Shown: positions 22,637 to 36,195, counted from the first letter of the stretch. The stretch is 64,000 nt of DNA from Agrocybe praecox (GCA_964017145.1 OZ024847.1:2790001-2854000); one strand, 5' to 3'. Translations and numbers: made by a program. The notes: generated from the letters alone by a model not told the origin.

Positions 22637-24733
22637 CGTTAATACAAGAAATAGAGGGCTTCCCAGCTTCCAGAGTTGCCTCCCATCTTTTTCGATCGCT
22701 GAGCCCAAATTTGGATGTATTATGTAATCTCCGGGCCGGAAACTGTGCTTTCGATTATTTTTTCCTATCTTCTTCCTGCTTGCAACTTACATACTTCCCG
22801 ACCGCTTGTATTCGACTTTCTCTGGAATCCTCATGCTTTAAAAGAAAACATCCGAACCACCTATATTACGCGCATATATCCTTATTTTTCTATAAGTTCT
22901 CTAGTGTTCCTGGGACGCATACATAATTTGATGGTTAACCCATCTAACAGACCCAATGTGCGGGAATTGGCGATTCTACCTTGCATTTCGAGATCTTGTC
23001 ATACCTCAGATACCTTAGATCACTCCAAGAATCATATCATTTCGATTTCGATCTATTTGAAAAATGCAATCTCTGCAATCCTGGCGTTTTGCATGAAGAA
23101 CTGCTTCAGCATGACATTCTAAGATGGCCATAACACTGGAGAACCTTAACGAAGGGATTTTCTTCCGCTGTGACGAACCAGAATTCTCGGTCAGCGGCTT
23201 TCCTTGTGAAGAAATGCAACATCACATTGAGCACAACTACAAGCTAAAACACGGCACAGATTTCTACGATCTCTGTTGCTCTCGCCTTTTCGTATATGCC
23301 CAACATTCAACAGCTCCTCGTTGAATATACTTGTATGCTTCAGTCATCCTTTCTCTTAAAGATTCTCTATCCCTTGACTCACCTGGAAGGCCCGTCGATT
23401 GCAGCAAGTTCAGATGTTCGAAGCTTCAACGCGTCCAGTCACAAATTTCACTTAGACTTGGTCGGTGGTCATTCATTTGACTGTAACAATGGTGATGGGA
23501 TGACTGGCCGTACCACCCTTCTTTACATACTCTTGCTTAGGACTTTGGAGTTTTGTAGTACAATTTGTAGGCGACTCACCTGTTTTTCAATCTCGAAGTT
23601 CCATGTTATTGGTCGACGTGGATCAAGAATTCCTTACGCCTCTGTCTCAGTGTCTCTCTTCTTCTCATTCCTTTAGAAGGCTTCAAGTCTGCATTACTTA
23701 TTGCCTGTCATTCTCGACGCTCCGGATTTACTGAAGGATGTACGTACTTTGGAGCACAAAAGTCGGTCTATTATTGAACCCTGACCTAACGATAAGTACC
23801 GTTCTCCGGAGATGAGTACAAAATATATCCCGTTTCGAAAACGCTGGTAGCTTATTCATATACTTTGCAGCATGAAGCTAACTTTCGCTTCCATCTCCTC
23901 TCACCTCTCAGATTGATAGGAAAGAAACGCTAACTCTTACAGAAACATCCACTGAGGTCAGACTCACCAGTCGAGGTTTTTTGGAAGATCTGTCGTCGGT
24001 AAACTTAGTCTGCCAAGTCTACGTCCGCTGCAAGCGAATTTCGAAATTCAATACGGTATTCAAATTCGATCAAGGAATGTGGTGATATCACGGTATACTA
24101 AAATGTCAGCCTCCGCATATTTCCACTCGTCGGGTATCCTTAGGTTCAAACTTGTTGAAACACATGCACGGTTAACGTTAACTCGAGGCTTCGTTCGGAA
24201 TTGGCCAGGGGCGCAGATGAACCGTCAACTTCACGTTTTCCCGTAAACATTAGCCACGTATGATAATTAAATCACTTAGGGTTTGTTGGTTATTGTGTTT
24301 TTCCCCGAGTCGTGCTGTCTGTCAGAGCACGGCTTTTTTTCTTTTCAACAAGAAAGACACCGATTTCGCTACTTCCCTCTCTACTGCTGCAAAACCAAAA
24401 AGAGTGTACTACATGTAACATATGTTCAACATGTTTCTAATTATAGCTTTAAGCGATATTTCCCAGGCCGGATGTCTTCTAGCGCTTTGTAAAACGAGCG
24501 AGAAGAGTTAAGATTTTAGGGACAAAATAAGCCGTGGGTTTCAAATAAACAAACATTAACGTAACGAGAATTAGAGTCTAACCATATTGAAAAAGAAATT
24601 ATGGCGCCCACTGAGGGCGAAAATTGTATAAAAGCCAGCAAAGGTAGCCAGTAAGTCTCCAGGATCTTAACCAACTTCCCTACAGCATATTAATTCAGCT
24701 CTCCGCTAATTTTTCTAATCTCCAACATCTAAA
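22637..24733 (+). other. gene-poor stretch with a possible F-box/LRR gene remnant at 22715-23676
   Basis: Around 23124-23676 the plus strand has short frames that switch register, with pieces such as TISVALAFSYMPNIQQLLVE and LKILYPLTHLEGPSIAASSD. These recall the spacing and leucine pattern of mushroom F-box proteins, but no F-box is visible and no single spliced frame runs through, so it is at best a degraded copy. The remainder (23680-24600) has no recognisable content apart from the hydrophobin promoter at its right end. Confidence 0.25.
24627..24634 (+). promoter_or_regulatory. TATA box of the hydrophobin gene
   Basis: TATAAAAG lies 107 bp upstream of the hydrophobin ATG, a normal TATA-to-start distance for highly expressed fungal genes with leaders of about 70-80 nt. 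Confidence 0.6.
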
Positions 24734-25181
24734 ATGTTCTCCCAAGTCGCCATCCTCATGACTGCCACCATGGCTGCCCTCGTCGTCGCCGGTGACATCA
24801 AGAACTCATGCAACACTGGCGCTGTTCAGTGCTGTACGTCGATTTTTGAATTTCTTTGTTCTCCGTTATTGTGTTAATTTCTTCCTTTTGATATCTAGGC
24901 AACCAGACTTTCAAGTCGGGATCTGATGCATCCAACTGGCTCCACGGCCTCGTCGGTGCTGCAGTCGACCCAGTCACTGCTCAAGCCGGACTCAACTGCA
25001 ACCCCATCACGGCCATTGGTGTCGGCAATGGAGCACAGTGCAACTCGCAACCCGTCTGCTGCACTGGCAACCACATGAGTTAGTTGTTTTTCTCAAGTGT
25101 TTTGGTACCGGTACTGATAATTTGTATGTTTCAGGTGGTCTCATTGTTGTTGGGTGCTCCCCAGTCAACGTTAACGCTTAG
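24734..25181 (+). CDS. class I hydrophobin
   Basis: Exons 24734-24833, 24899-25078 and 25135-25181 give 108 residues. A signal peptide covers about residues 1-19 (MFSQVAILMTATMAALVVA). Eight cysteines lie at 26, 33-34, 67, 81, 87-88 and 101, giving C-x6-CC-x32-C-x13-C-x5-CC-x12-C, within the class I range. Intron 1 splits the second Cys of the first CC pair. Secreted hydrophobins self-assemble at air-water interfaces and coat aerial hyphae and fruit bodies. A TATA box lies upstream. It stands alone here, with no second hydrophobin in the window. Confidence 0.96.
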
Positions 25182-25747
25182 ATTCTTTCTTTGCGAAGAG
25201 GATACTAGGAAGCTTATGATTGGATTAGTTTACTTAGTATATGGATTTTATTTGATGTTGTTATAGCCTCATAATTCTATATCCCGAGCCTATGTGCTCT
25301 TCCCGCATTCAGGTCTGGTTCAGTGAGGTGTGATTGGTGTAACGAATTCCTTTGTTTAACTTACTTGGTATCAGATTTTTCTTTCACTCTCATCTCCTTG
25401 ATGAGTGAGAAGTGGTATCAGGGAAAGGTGTCAGTTGTCGAAATTTCTATTCTTGATGTTGATGTATATACAAGGCTGGAAAATTTTTACTGTACAACGA
25501 TTACTTGAACACCAATGGAGCCTGCTCCTTAGTCCTCTGTGACTCTATCTCTGAGATCCTGGAGCCGGCACATTCACTGTGGTAGTTGAGCTCGAGGAAA
25601 ACCCCAAGTCTTAACAACGAAGTTGAAGACAGTCGGAAAAAAAAAAAGAAAAAAAAGAAGTTGTACAGTCAAACCTACCTTATTCCATAACTGTATATAT
25701 TATAGAGCGTAGTCCCATAAGTTATTTGAAATTTAGAAATAATGATA
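25182..25747. other. intergenic 3' of hydrophobin
   Basis: Holds the hydrophobin 3' end and an A-rich tract near 25637-25660. No gene is supported. Confidence 0.5.
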
Positions 25748-26445
25748 CTGGGTGACTTTCCGTAAGGTTTCTGATTAAAATAATCCGGAATAGACTTAGT
25801 CGGAGCTTGAAAGTCGAGATTTATTCCAATAATCTATTCAGGTGAATAAACCGTAAGCCAACTGAATATATTTATGTAGGTAATATTATTTCTTGCTACT
25901 GGGACCTGTCGCCTACGGTAAAAGACACGAAGGATGCATCACGCGAAAGAGATCTTACTGAATGACATTGAGTGGGTTGAATATGTGTCATTCTTCCCTT
26001 TTCAGACATAGAATGAGAGGATACACTTGGCGATAAGTGCTTAGAGAAGCAATCCGACCCTCATTAGCAGTCATTTTCGTGCCAACTTTTTTTCAGTTTG
26101 GAAGGAGTATGGCGGATGTAAGTTTCTTCATCATTTGAAGTGAGTGGGTAGAGTTGAGCAGCACGAGACAGACTTGATGACCGTCGCCCCATCGTCGAAG
26201 GGCGTGAGAATTATGTGTGTAGGCCTTGGCAAGACCCTAAAATGGCAGGTGAAGGATAATCTGGATTAAATATAATCTATTGAGGGGGTAGTTACCCCCT
26301 CATCAGATTAAGGTTTATTCAGAGGGGTCAACAAATAATCCAGAGGCCCTACCTTCCTAATCGGGCTCGGCATCACGGCCGCGCCACCAAATATAATCTT
26401 TTATGTTGCATAAATGATTAAAAAAGCTTACGGAAAGTCACCCAC
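25748..26445. mobile_element. candidate MITE (non-autonomous Tc1/mariner-like element), about 700 bp
   Basis: An 18-bp perfect inverted repeat bounds it: TGGGTGACTTTCCGTAAG at 25749-25766 and its reverse complement at 26427-26444. Both ends are flanked by TA (25746-25747 and 26446-26447), as expected for a TA target-site duplication. The TGGGTGACTTTCC end resembles Tc1/mariner termini. No transposase frame lies inside, so it would depend on an element elsewhere. Confidence 0.6.
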
Positions 26446-27023
26446 TATAACTACTCAATTTTTTTTAAATTTGAGGTGTAGCCAGTAATGACAGTCCGAT
26501 GTCCAAAAACGGCGGAATCACCAAAATTCGTTCCGAGTGTGATGCGGCCAAAGGACTAAACGAGTCCATATGGGCCAACACTTCAATGACGGTCGAGTCG
26601 GTATTAAATGCAAAAGGATCATTTTATTGAACTTGTACAGCAAAAACAATTACACTAAATCTACAACGCGAAAAAAGGCGCAAGTACACTCATTATCAGT
26701 GGACCTCAAAGGTGGGCCACTCACTCCACACAGCAACGAAGACGAACAAAAAAGGAGGAAGAAGGAAGATCAACAGCAAGCAGCAGCAATGGTAACAGTG
26801 AGCAAGAAGTGAAGGGTATGGGCATTGGGATATGAACCAGACCCAGAAAAGTGTTTGCTGCGATAGCTATAAGCAATTAAGTGCATCTGCAACAACAAAA
26901 GAAAGTCCATCCGTAGCAGAAGCTGTTGAACGCGCCACCAGCTGACAGGCAAGCATCGCCCGCGCAAAAAAGAAGGGAAAAAAAACACCAAAAAAAGCAA
27001 ATCGCTTCAAACGGGTTTTCAAA
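26446..27023. other. intergenic
   Basis: 3' flank of the carrier gene, with A-rich stretches. No coding content is recognised. Confidence 0.45.
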
Positions 27024-28876
27024 TCAAAGGACATCATATCCTTTCGACCTACTCCAATCAACCCCATTCTTCAACTGCTCGAGAGTGAGGAAGATGAGGA
27101 TAGTAGTGGGTTGAAGACGCGTCCAGGCGGGTAGCCAACCCTTGAACATGAACATGGGTCCTTCGTTCTTCATCGAGGCTCGAATAACACCGAGGGTTGA
27201 CTTTAGTGTCCATCATATTAGTGTCCTGTTTTTTTTTCATCTGAGACGAGAAAGAAGTTAGAACTTACGTTGGATCCTGGACCTGAAGCATTCATAATCC
27301 GACTCTGCAGGGTAGAAAGAAATTCGATCACTGGTGCTGCTTGCGTACGAAAGGAATGCATATCAACAGACCTTGAGGACATCAGCGGGGGAGCAGACAG
27401 TCGTAGCGACAGTTCCCTATAATACAAAATCGTTAGTTTCGCGTTTGCCGAAAAAGAGTACACTGAAGACGACGTACAGCAGCGAAACTGGCAGTGAAAT
27501 GGCATGCAATGTTGTCATCGAAATATTTTGTTTTGAGCAATTCAGCCTTGAAGAAATCATAACTGTGCGTTACAGATAGGGTTAATGCCTAGAATAAATG
27601 AACAATGAAGGAAACACTCACGAAGCAAGTTGACTCGCGTTCATCAAAATGGCACGGAACACATTGGGAGTAACACCACGTCCGAGAGAAGAAACCCCTT
27701 CTTCGCGAACCATCTGTAAGAATTCCCGTGCATTAGTGACCAGAATTCACTTCAACCGCCCATGGAAGATTTAATAGAAAAGATGAAGAAACGAGGCCTG
27801 CAATGAGCTCAATGACAAAACGGATGACCGACGGAGGCATATGTCCCGATCACCTCCGATCATTGCGTTCGGCTATCTCATCCGGCTATTGGAAATTACC
27901 CCGCATTTGATGACCTCAGCGCATGAGCTGCATGAACGGACGAAGAATGAAAACCACGAAACAAGGCATCAAAAGAGCACAAGTGAAACAGCCGCAAAAA
28001 ACAAACCAAATACTACTCACTCTGAAGAGCGCGTCGAAACAGTGCTTATAGTTGAACCTCTTCTCCGGTGGTTTAGCAAAATCTCCTTGTAAGCGAACCA
28101 TGACAATTTCTGTCAAAAAATAAAATGAACGAGATGATTAGCGATCCTGCCCCACCCCCACATCGCGAACCGACGGTCCCGCCGGGAGAGAAGATAAAAG
28201 ATAAGAGCAGGGAGTACGCCGGCAGTGATGAGAAGAAAAGAAACAATGCACTCACCTCCTGGGTTTCCAATAAGCCCAGCAATACCACCGGCTATAATTC
28301 ACAAAGTCCGCATAGCGCATTGTGGCAATCAGTGGTCTGTATAATATAAAGAGGAAGAAGAAGAAAAAGCACACACCCATGCTTCCTGCCGCAGCGAGCT
28401 TCCATGCTGGGGCATCTTTTCCTGCACCCAGAATCTTCTTGCTCTCGTCGTATGCCCAAAATCGGCACATTGAGTAGGACATCTGACGCATCCATGTTCC
28501 GGAGATTCCATCAAAGAGACCTCGTACACCTGTGGTTTGGCCGATTCAGCAACTTCGATATCATGGAGACGACGACTTGAACATTGATATTCGCACCTGC
28601 AGTTCGTACAGTCTTCTTTATACTCTCTATCATGCGCTTGTCCCCTGAAGCTTGCAGACGGACTTTCGTTAAGTCTAGAGGACTTCGAGGAAGAAAGAGC
28701 ATATTTAGCACTATCGCGTATAAATTAAAATGATCAGAGACTTACTGTGTAATAGACGCAGCAATGGTAGCAGCCACACCACCCAGCCAGAACGGATACG
28801 GTTTTTTCTTTGGTGCTGCTGGCTTTGCCGCCACAAGAGGATCTTGCACTGGTAAGGTGGGAGATGTTGCCGACAT
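27024..28876 (-). CDS. DIC1: mitochondrial dicarboxylate carrier
   Basis: Start MSATSPTLPVQDPLVAAKPA at 28876; stop after SRSKGYDVL at 27024. Multi-exon. Three repeats carry the mitochondrial carrier signature: PLDLTKVRLQASG in repeat 1, NPGEIVMVRLQGDFAKPPEK in repeat 2, and SPADVLKSRIMN in repeat 3. Other blocks are WLGGVAATIAASI, GLFDGISGTWMRQMSYSMCR, FWAYDESKKILG, GVTPNVFRAILMNASQLAS-YDFFK and FMFKGWLPAWTRLQPTTIL. The variant NPGE of repeat 2 and the RQMSYSMCRFW block match dicarboxylate carriers, which exchange malate or succinate for phosphate across the inner membrane. Confident on the subfamily by motif; no search was possible. Confidence 0.9.
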
Positions 28877-31406
28877 TGTTGTTCTAGGAATGTAATAGAT
28901 ATTTGCTCGCTAAGATTGTATTTTGGCAATGCGGCCGCTGTTTGATTCTTGAGCTGGAGACCGCTTAAGATTTAGACTTTCTCGACGAGCTCTTGGGCGT
29001 ACGCTACATATGATCGAAATGATCGACGGCGGCGGTAAGCGGAAGGCGGCGAGATAAGAGGAGTCGGAGTCGTGTGCGTGGACAAGATGTGAGAAGAGAA
29101 GAACAGAGGAGATCGCTGTTCGTTAGCAAAGGTTTCGAGAAAGAAATGCACATCGAACCGGACGTACTTTAACGATTATCCTTTCTATGTCTCAGGTCGT
29201 GTTGAGGACTCGGAAAAACAGGGGAAATTAAGCAGGGTTTAAAGAGTCGACTACCTTGAGGCCCCTTTGAACTAAGCGATGGCCTGGGAGCAATGTGATA
29301 TCTAAGCTAGATCCAACAATCTACGCGTGGTTTGGTGGGAGGTCGGCTGGCACCAAATGGACTGTTGTCTTGTTATTATACTTCAATCGTGTCGTGTCGT
29401 GTACTCGCTCCCAGGAAGCATACGCGGTGATTGGGACAACGATTTGCCACGAGAAGACGGCCCGCTGCACTAGAAGAGCAGAGGTATAAACACCTGTATT
29501 TTACACTTTTGATCCAAGGATTCACCTTGAAATAATACCTTTATTCGTGGTATAAAGATGATCCTACAATTCCGCGTATAACTATCGAGTGCGTGTGCTC
29601 CAAGTTGCTATAGCTATTTGTCAAGCTATTGTTGGCTGCTCGCTTATGACGATCCTGCAAGACAGCAGAAACCAAAGTTAGATATTTTTAAGTTATGTTT
29701 AGAGAGATCCTGCGTACGGATAGACGAGGCCGATGAACCGATGAAGAACTGAGAAGTAAAGGTCCTCTGAGATCTGTCGGTGAACGGAAGATGAGAAGAA
29801 TCATGTACCAAAATGTATGTGCACCCCCTTTGTCTCTTCAGGAAGCGTCAGCTGCTGTAAAGTGCCGTACTACCAACATTGGCCGACCCGCGTGACCCTT
29901 ATTTCTTCATTTAACACTTACACCCCCTTCGTGGGCCTGGGAGCAGTCGTCTGATGCGCTTCCCAGGATACGTAGTCGTTGATGAAATGACTACTCCAAC
30001 GATGCCCATCGTCATCGAGGAGGTCAATGGATTGTGAGGAGCGCGATTTTTGTTGCGTTGAGTATGTACGAATTGGTGAAAGTTCAAGTTGAGAATTGCT
30101 TCCGTTACGCACGACCCCAGATTGTCGGTTAGATGTTCGCTTAGATAAATGGGCTATAACCGCGTCACTTTCATACTTATGTTGACATCGGCAAACGTGC
30201 TAAAGACGGGTCTTGCCAGGTTTTTCCCATTTTGACAGGACCCTTGATCTGACGATGTGAACAAGAAGAAACATCCTGTTCAGTTGCGCCTTCAGCGTAA
30301 CTGTATTTACAACCACGGCAGGATACGGAGGGATGAAGGCGGAACAAGATAATTCCTAATCGACCCGACATATTTTCTTATTAGCATGTGCGATTATAAA
30401 CGGGGTGCCGTCAAATAAATGCGTTTGTTGAAAATAAACATGGCCAGCAGATTCTAGGAAAGGTTCGCTTGATGAACTCCATGATTATTGTTGAACGATG
30501 GACATAATCCGAAATCGTGGGCCATCAACAGCTCGTGTGCAACAAAAGTTGCGTGGATCTGCTAATATTTTGCCCGAACGTAACCAGGACATATCTCCAC
30601 AGCAGAAATTTATCGTATGTACACACCAGGGCCCGTCTTGTGAAAAACTTCAAGCTATAGTCAAACCTGTCTTATCCTTCAAAGCCTGGTTCGTGTATCA
30701 AGGATGAACGTTTTAACGTTGAACACAAACGGTCATTCGATGGGTTCTGGTCCTGAAAGACAGGGAATATCTGCCAGATTTTTCAAAACAGAGAAACTGT
30801 AAATACGCGATCATGTGATGACACAAAAATCCTTGCCTCAATGAATCAATTATCACAACTTGACATTACAATGCACCATCGTTTATCGCAAAGAAATCAC
30901 AACAACTCAGTAAGAGCAACGTTAGGCCTCCTAGTTGAAACCTTCGCCCTGACTATGGTACCACAGTGGGTCAATAAAAAAGTAGGGGTTTCTATCATCA
31001 GGAATGAGAAAGTATGGCTCTCTTGGAACCATTGGCCAAAACGAACAAACGCATCGTTTCAAGCCTAATGAAATTCGTGTATGTATATTCGGATTCAGGA
31101 TTCGACAGCGTTTAAATGGGTGAGAAAAGATACAGTATATTACTTATTAGCAGTACTAGGCATACATAATCCAATTATAAACAAGGAAGCTACTCGATTA
31201 AATAGAAGAGACAACTATGTGACAATATACGACAGAAGTTTTAAATAAGGGGAGGGATTATGGTATATATACTTATCGCGACTTTCTATCAATCAACATC
31301 GCATCTAGACTCTAAATTAGATGAGGTTAGGTTGAAGTTTCCTGCGTGACTCAACGGAGCCATCATATCCACTGAGCTAAGTAGCGAACAGGATTCAGAC
31401 ACGTCG
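28877..31406. other. 2.5-kb gene-free region
   Basis: The left edge is the carrier promoter. I read both strands and found only short frames without recognisable domains, and no convincing tRNA or repeat. It separates the core gene block from the F-box/P450 accessory block. Confidence 0.45.
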
Positions 31407-32988
31407 TTACGGAATCAACAGAGAAGCCAACCAACCATTATCCAATAATTGTTCAAAAAAGCCATCATGATCTTCATACGCTCGATTTTTCAGGCGCCTT
31501 ACAAGGGACTGAGCCTCCTCCGGAACGACCTGCGGCTTCCACTCCGAATCCTCACTGAAATATATCCAATCGACAGATTTTTCAAACTGGCATCTGCGCA
31601 GAGTTGGCACATTCGGGTAGATGATCTCGGAGACCCAATGGTGCTGCTGCTTGAGATTGAACATGCTATTGGGCGCCCACTCAAACACGTCGAAAACAAG
31701 GACCATCTTCTTCAGCGGTGGGTGTTTAGGCCACCTTTGTAGCATGGCGCAAATTTTCTAACAGGAAACAGGTTATACTTCGATACTGGAGTAGATTTGT
31801 GAGGGACTGTACCTTTTCAAGATCTTCTCCAATGTCTCGCCGCACGTACTCTGACATGGACTCGAATGGAAATGTCAACTGAAGCGAAGAGAGGCGCGGA
31901 AAATGGTCGGAGAAGGGGATATTGGCGTAGCATTCAGAAGGAACATGAAGGTGAGTGATGGTGGCTTTGGAGGAATGGAGGATGTGAATGTCGGCCAGGG
32001 TGATGTTAGGGTCCTTCCACCCTATTATGTCTATCGAGGAAACATAACGACCCGGAACTAAAGTTTTCACGTGTTCGAGAGGCCCTTTGACGCTGTCCAG
32101 GTGCGGTAACGCATCCGAATGGAGATCAAGGGGACTGGCAGGATTGAAGCTGGCGTAGCGGAGAGTTCGAAGGGCCTTGGTTTGTGGAAGTATGAATTCT
32201 AGCAGGGTGGAATGATCAACTTCCATAGTTGAAAAGTCCAAGTGCTCCAGACTGAGCTCTTCTACTGTTTCGGCCAACTTCTGACATAGATCGGAGCTGT
32301 TCGTTTCCAGTTTCAACAGGCAGGACAAGTTGATGTGATCAAGTAGGATTGGACGCGTCCTTGGATCCTTGGAAAGCCATACGTTGTTGCCGTCCTGGAG
32401 CAGAACACAAAGAGATTTGAGCTTCAATGAGCCCATATTCTTAACATGCCTCTCAGCGATGTTATCTGCAAATAGGCAACCTTTCAGAGTCAAGCTTTCC
32501 AGCTGGGGCAAAGAAGTCATAGCTTTCACCAGGTCTTTTGTAATCGTCGTCGATACGAAAGTAACCTCCTGGATATTTTTCATGGATCGTACAGCTTTTG
32601 AGCAGATAGAAAGAAGCTCGTCTAGGTACCAGTCAAGCTGGCCATCTCTGACGTCCCATGACTCGAAGGTACATTTCTTGACATGCAGGGCCATTGCTTG
32701 TGCCGCTCCTTCACCTCTGACGACGCTCCTGCAAAACGAGGTGTAGTTATTGAATTCCCCGTCAGTCTTCTTCGTCTTTGCATCAATCTTGAGGTGCTCA
32801 TATATCCACGGGAGCATGATAGAACAGAAAAACCGGCAGACCTGTGCCAGATGGGATAAATGACGTCGTGTTGCTGGCCCATCGTAATATGGAAGTTTGA
32901 CATAGCTGAAAATTTCGAAATATATTTCATTGGGAATAGATGAAAGAATTTTCGTTCCACGTCGGCGGACAGGACCTATTGCATTCAT
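31407..32988 (-). CDS. F-box protein with LRR-like C-terminal half
   Basis: Exons 31813-32988 and 31407-31757 give 508 residues. The F-box lies near residues 15-65: SSIPNEIYFEIFSYVKLP followed by HLSHLAQVCRFFCSIMLPWI-YEHLKI. The rest is rich in leucine-patterned segments (LPQLESLTLKGCLF, MGSLKLKSLCVLLQ, FPRLSSLQLTFPF), typical of mushroom F-box proteins with irregular leucine-rich repeats. Such proteins would present substrates to an SCF ubiquitin ligase through Skp1. The target is unknown. The frame is intact. Confidence 0.88.
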
Positions 32989-33159
32989 GATTCATGATGA
33001 GCTGTGCAACGGAAACGGCGAGTGGAATGACTATTACTTGACCAGAGCAATACCGATTCGCACATGATCCATCCAGCGTGAAAACCAGAAAGGCAAGATC
33101 TGAGAGGTCAAGGGGGGTTATTTGAAATATTTGCCAGCAGAAAAAGTGTATTATGAAAG
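32989..33159. other. spacer between F-box gene and P450 duplication
   Basis: Upstream region of the F-box gene (minus). No other content is seen. Confidence 0.4.
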
Positions 33160-33776
33160 AAATTAGATGACAATTGAAGAGAAAGAATCAAATCATTGAA
33201 CATAACGTTAAAGTAATTAGCGGTCCGCTGATTGCCAGAGGTTATCCCACGCCTCTACGCGTGAGCCCACTGCCCTGAGCACTGCCACACCTTTTCCCAT
33301 TTGGGCTAGCCCAGAGGACGGCATGACTTGACCTTGATTCTGCACAGCGAATCCTGACTGCAACACGTACCGCAAATCGGAGGCCTGTGCAATCAAACTC
33401 TCCGACCGCTCTAGATACGCTGGTCCGACCTCATGAAATATACCTCAGATTGAAACCAAGCGCAAGCGCAAAATTGGTCTTTAGACTCTAGAGGGAGTAG
33501 TCTTAAAAAAGGAGGTCTAAACGGTACTCGTTGAAGTATAAGTGACAATGTATCGACGACAACAGTACGCCCAGAGTACGCATTATCACCGTATACTATC
33601 GTGAGTTCGAAAAACGCGCCGTTTAGTAATCGTTCTTACGTTCCATCCTAGATTCCATATTTAGAGGCCCGACTACTGGAAGAAGATAACTCGATGGCGC
33701 TGATGGGAACAACTGACGGACTCCGACTACTTATAAAAACCTTCAACTTCATAAATGTGTTCTTGCTCACTCAAGT

Positions 33777-36195
33777 ATGAATAACGTATACTTGCTCATC
33801 TTCTCTTGCGTTGGTATCTATGTGGTCCGCAAGCTGGTGGAATACTGGAGGACCATACAATCTATCCAGTCAGTCGACTGCTTTTTTCCTAACTGATTCT
33901 AAAAAGGATGATATATCCCGCCACGCAGGAATTTTCCTGGAAAATGCTTGTTGATATCGCCTAAAAGTGCGCTTGGACCCCTTTTACCCAGGATTAGAGG
34001 AATAAATCAGGGATTCTTGTTCGATAGCAAGCATAAAGGTTCGTGTTTCTAGCTTAGAAACGTTAGTAACCTTGCCTGATGTCGATCCCTCTCTCTTTAT
34101 CTTCAGATTTCGAGGAAATTGGACTGGATGTCTACTACTCTGTGAGTCCACAAGGGCTGCGACATGATGCTGGAGCATAGTGTGGCAGAGCTTACATTTT
34201 TCATCAGGTCTCTGTGTTTCCGCAACCAAAGGCTCTGCTGACATTGTCCGACCCGGCATTGATCAAGGTTAGCTCGTGATGATCGGGCCATTCTTCCATT
34301 GCTAATATTATCACAGGAGGTGACCCTCTCGCGGGCACGGTTTCCAAAGCCTATTCATATGTACCGAGATCTCTCAATATACGGCAGCAATATTGTTGCA
34401 TCGGAGGGAGAAGAATGGAAAAAGTACAGGAAGATATCTGCTCCAGCGTTTTCAGATGTATGTGTTTCTGATCATTTATTTTGAGAGATTTTGGCTAACC
34501 TGCGTTCAGCGAAATAATAAACTAGTTTGGGACGAGACAGTGAAAATTATGAATGGCCTTTTCAACGACCTTTGGATGGATCGTGACGTCATAAATATTG
34601 ACCACGTCGTCGATCTTACTTTGCCGGTTTGACTCGACATCATTTTTTGATTTACAATGTTGAAACTGACTAAGATATCAGATAGCTTTGTTCGTCATTG
34701 GCGCTGCCGGGTTTGGCAGAGGGATCTCCTGGAAGGACGATGTTGTCGTTCCTGTGGGCCATACGATAACCTTCAAGGAATCTATTCACATTGTTGCGAC
34801 TGATCTTCTAATCAAGGTTTTAGTACCTTCGTGGGCAATGGGTCTGACACTAAGATTCCGTAGGGCCACTATGGCCTTTGAAGAGCTCCGTGTAAATACT
34901 TTTTCAACAAGAAATCCGCAGCAAAACCCTAGCTAATTCTCGAGCTTCTTACAGAAATATATGATAGAGATGATTCGCGAGCGTGAAAAGCTCGAGAAGA
35001 TTGAACGACACGATTTATTCAGTAGCCTTTTGGCAGCAAATAGCGATATCGACTCGGCGGCTTTAAGCGACACCGAACTCACGGGTGCGTGATCTTTCTT
35101 CAGTAAGCGTCTGTACTTTAACTCGCTTTTTGCAGGCAATATATTCGTATTTCTAGTTGCTGGACATGAAGTACGTTTTTCTCACTAATGAGCTTGATAA
35201 ATTACTTCATATCGGTAGACCACTGCGCATACCCTGAGCTTCACATTCGCTTTACTAGCGCTATACCAGGATGAACAAGAAAAGCTATTCCAGCATATTA
35301 AATCTGTTTTAAAAGGAAGAAATGCCGTACGCAACCTGTTCCGTTTGTCCTTTGTGTTGATTGACTGATTTACGTACAGGAATACGAAGACATGCCTGCT
35401 TTAAGCTATGTTATGGCGTTAGTTTCCATCACCTACTCTTAGTATACACCCGCTGATGACCCACAGTGTCTGTAACGAGACATTACGGATGTTCCCTCCG
35501 GTATGTATGCAGAGTACCGGCAATTATCATAACTGATTGATATTCTAATAGGTGGTATCCATCCCCAAGGTATCCGCAGAAGACACTAGTTTATTGGTTA
35601 CTCGCGTCAACGGCGACAAAGTTCCTGTCCCAATTCCAAAGGGCACTATAATCAGCCTTAACACTGTTGGCTTACATTACAATCGTATGTTTTGAAAGAT
35701 TTCGTGTCTTTGAAAATCGCACCAATGTTCTTTTCAGCACGTTATTGGGAGGACCCACACACTTTCAAGCCAGAGAGGTTCCTTGGAGATTGGCCTCGTG
35801 ATGCGTTTTTGCCTTTCAGCGGAGGTAATATTACTTCATCCTTTCGTATACGTATACTCAACGATATATACAGGAGCTCGAGCGTGCCTAGGAAGAAAGT
35901 GCGTATTATGAACAATGATTTGTTTGATAATTTACCCTGACTTTTAATAGGTTCTTCGAGACCGAAGGAATAGCCATATTGACCATGATGGCGTCCCAAT
36001 ACAAGATTACTGTAAAAGAGGAGCCCCAATACATAGGGGAGACGTTCGAGCAGCGCAAGACCAGGGTGTTGAGCGCGAAACCTGGTTTAACTGTAACGTA
36101 TGTTCTATCCCATTCGGTTCCGTTTTCATGTCTGACGTTGTCATATTTTAACCAGACCCGTTCGAGTACCTTTGACGTTTACCAGGCGGACCTAA
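33777..36195 (+). CDS. cytochrome P450 monooxygenase, copy 1
   Basis: Start ATG at 33777 (MNNVYLLIFSCVGIYVVRKL), an N-terminal membrane anchor. About 14 exons follow; phase is kept through NFPGKCLLISPKSALGPLLP, YGSNIVASEGEEWKKYRKIS, IALFVIGAAGFGRGISW, the I-helix FLVAGHETTAHTLSF (intron between HE and TT), the K-helix ETLR in CNETLRMFPP, FKPERFLGDWP, and the haem loop FSGG-ARACLGRKF with the Cys ligand, split by introns on both sides. Stop at 36193-36195. Every landmark of a working P450 is present. It should sit in the ER and hydroxylate a small lipophilic substrate with a CPR partner. The CYP family was not assigned; no biosynthetic cluster is seen around it. Confidence 0.9.

Noticed and set aside
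33984..34259. Minus-strand frame repeated at 37153-37434
   Set aside because: It is antisense to P450 exons in both copies and is conserved only because the whole segment is duplicated.
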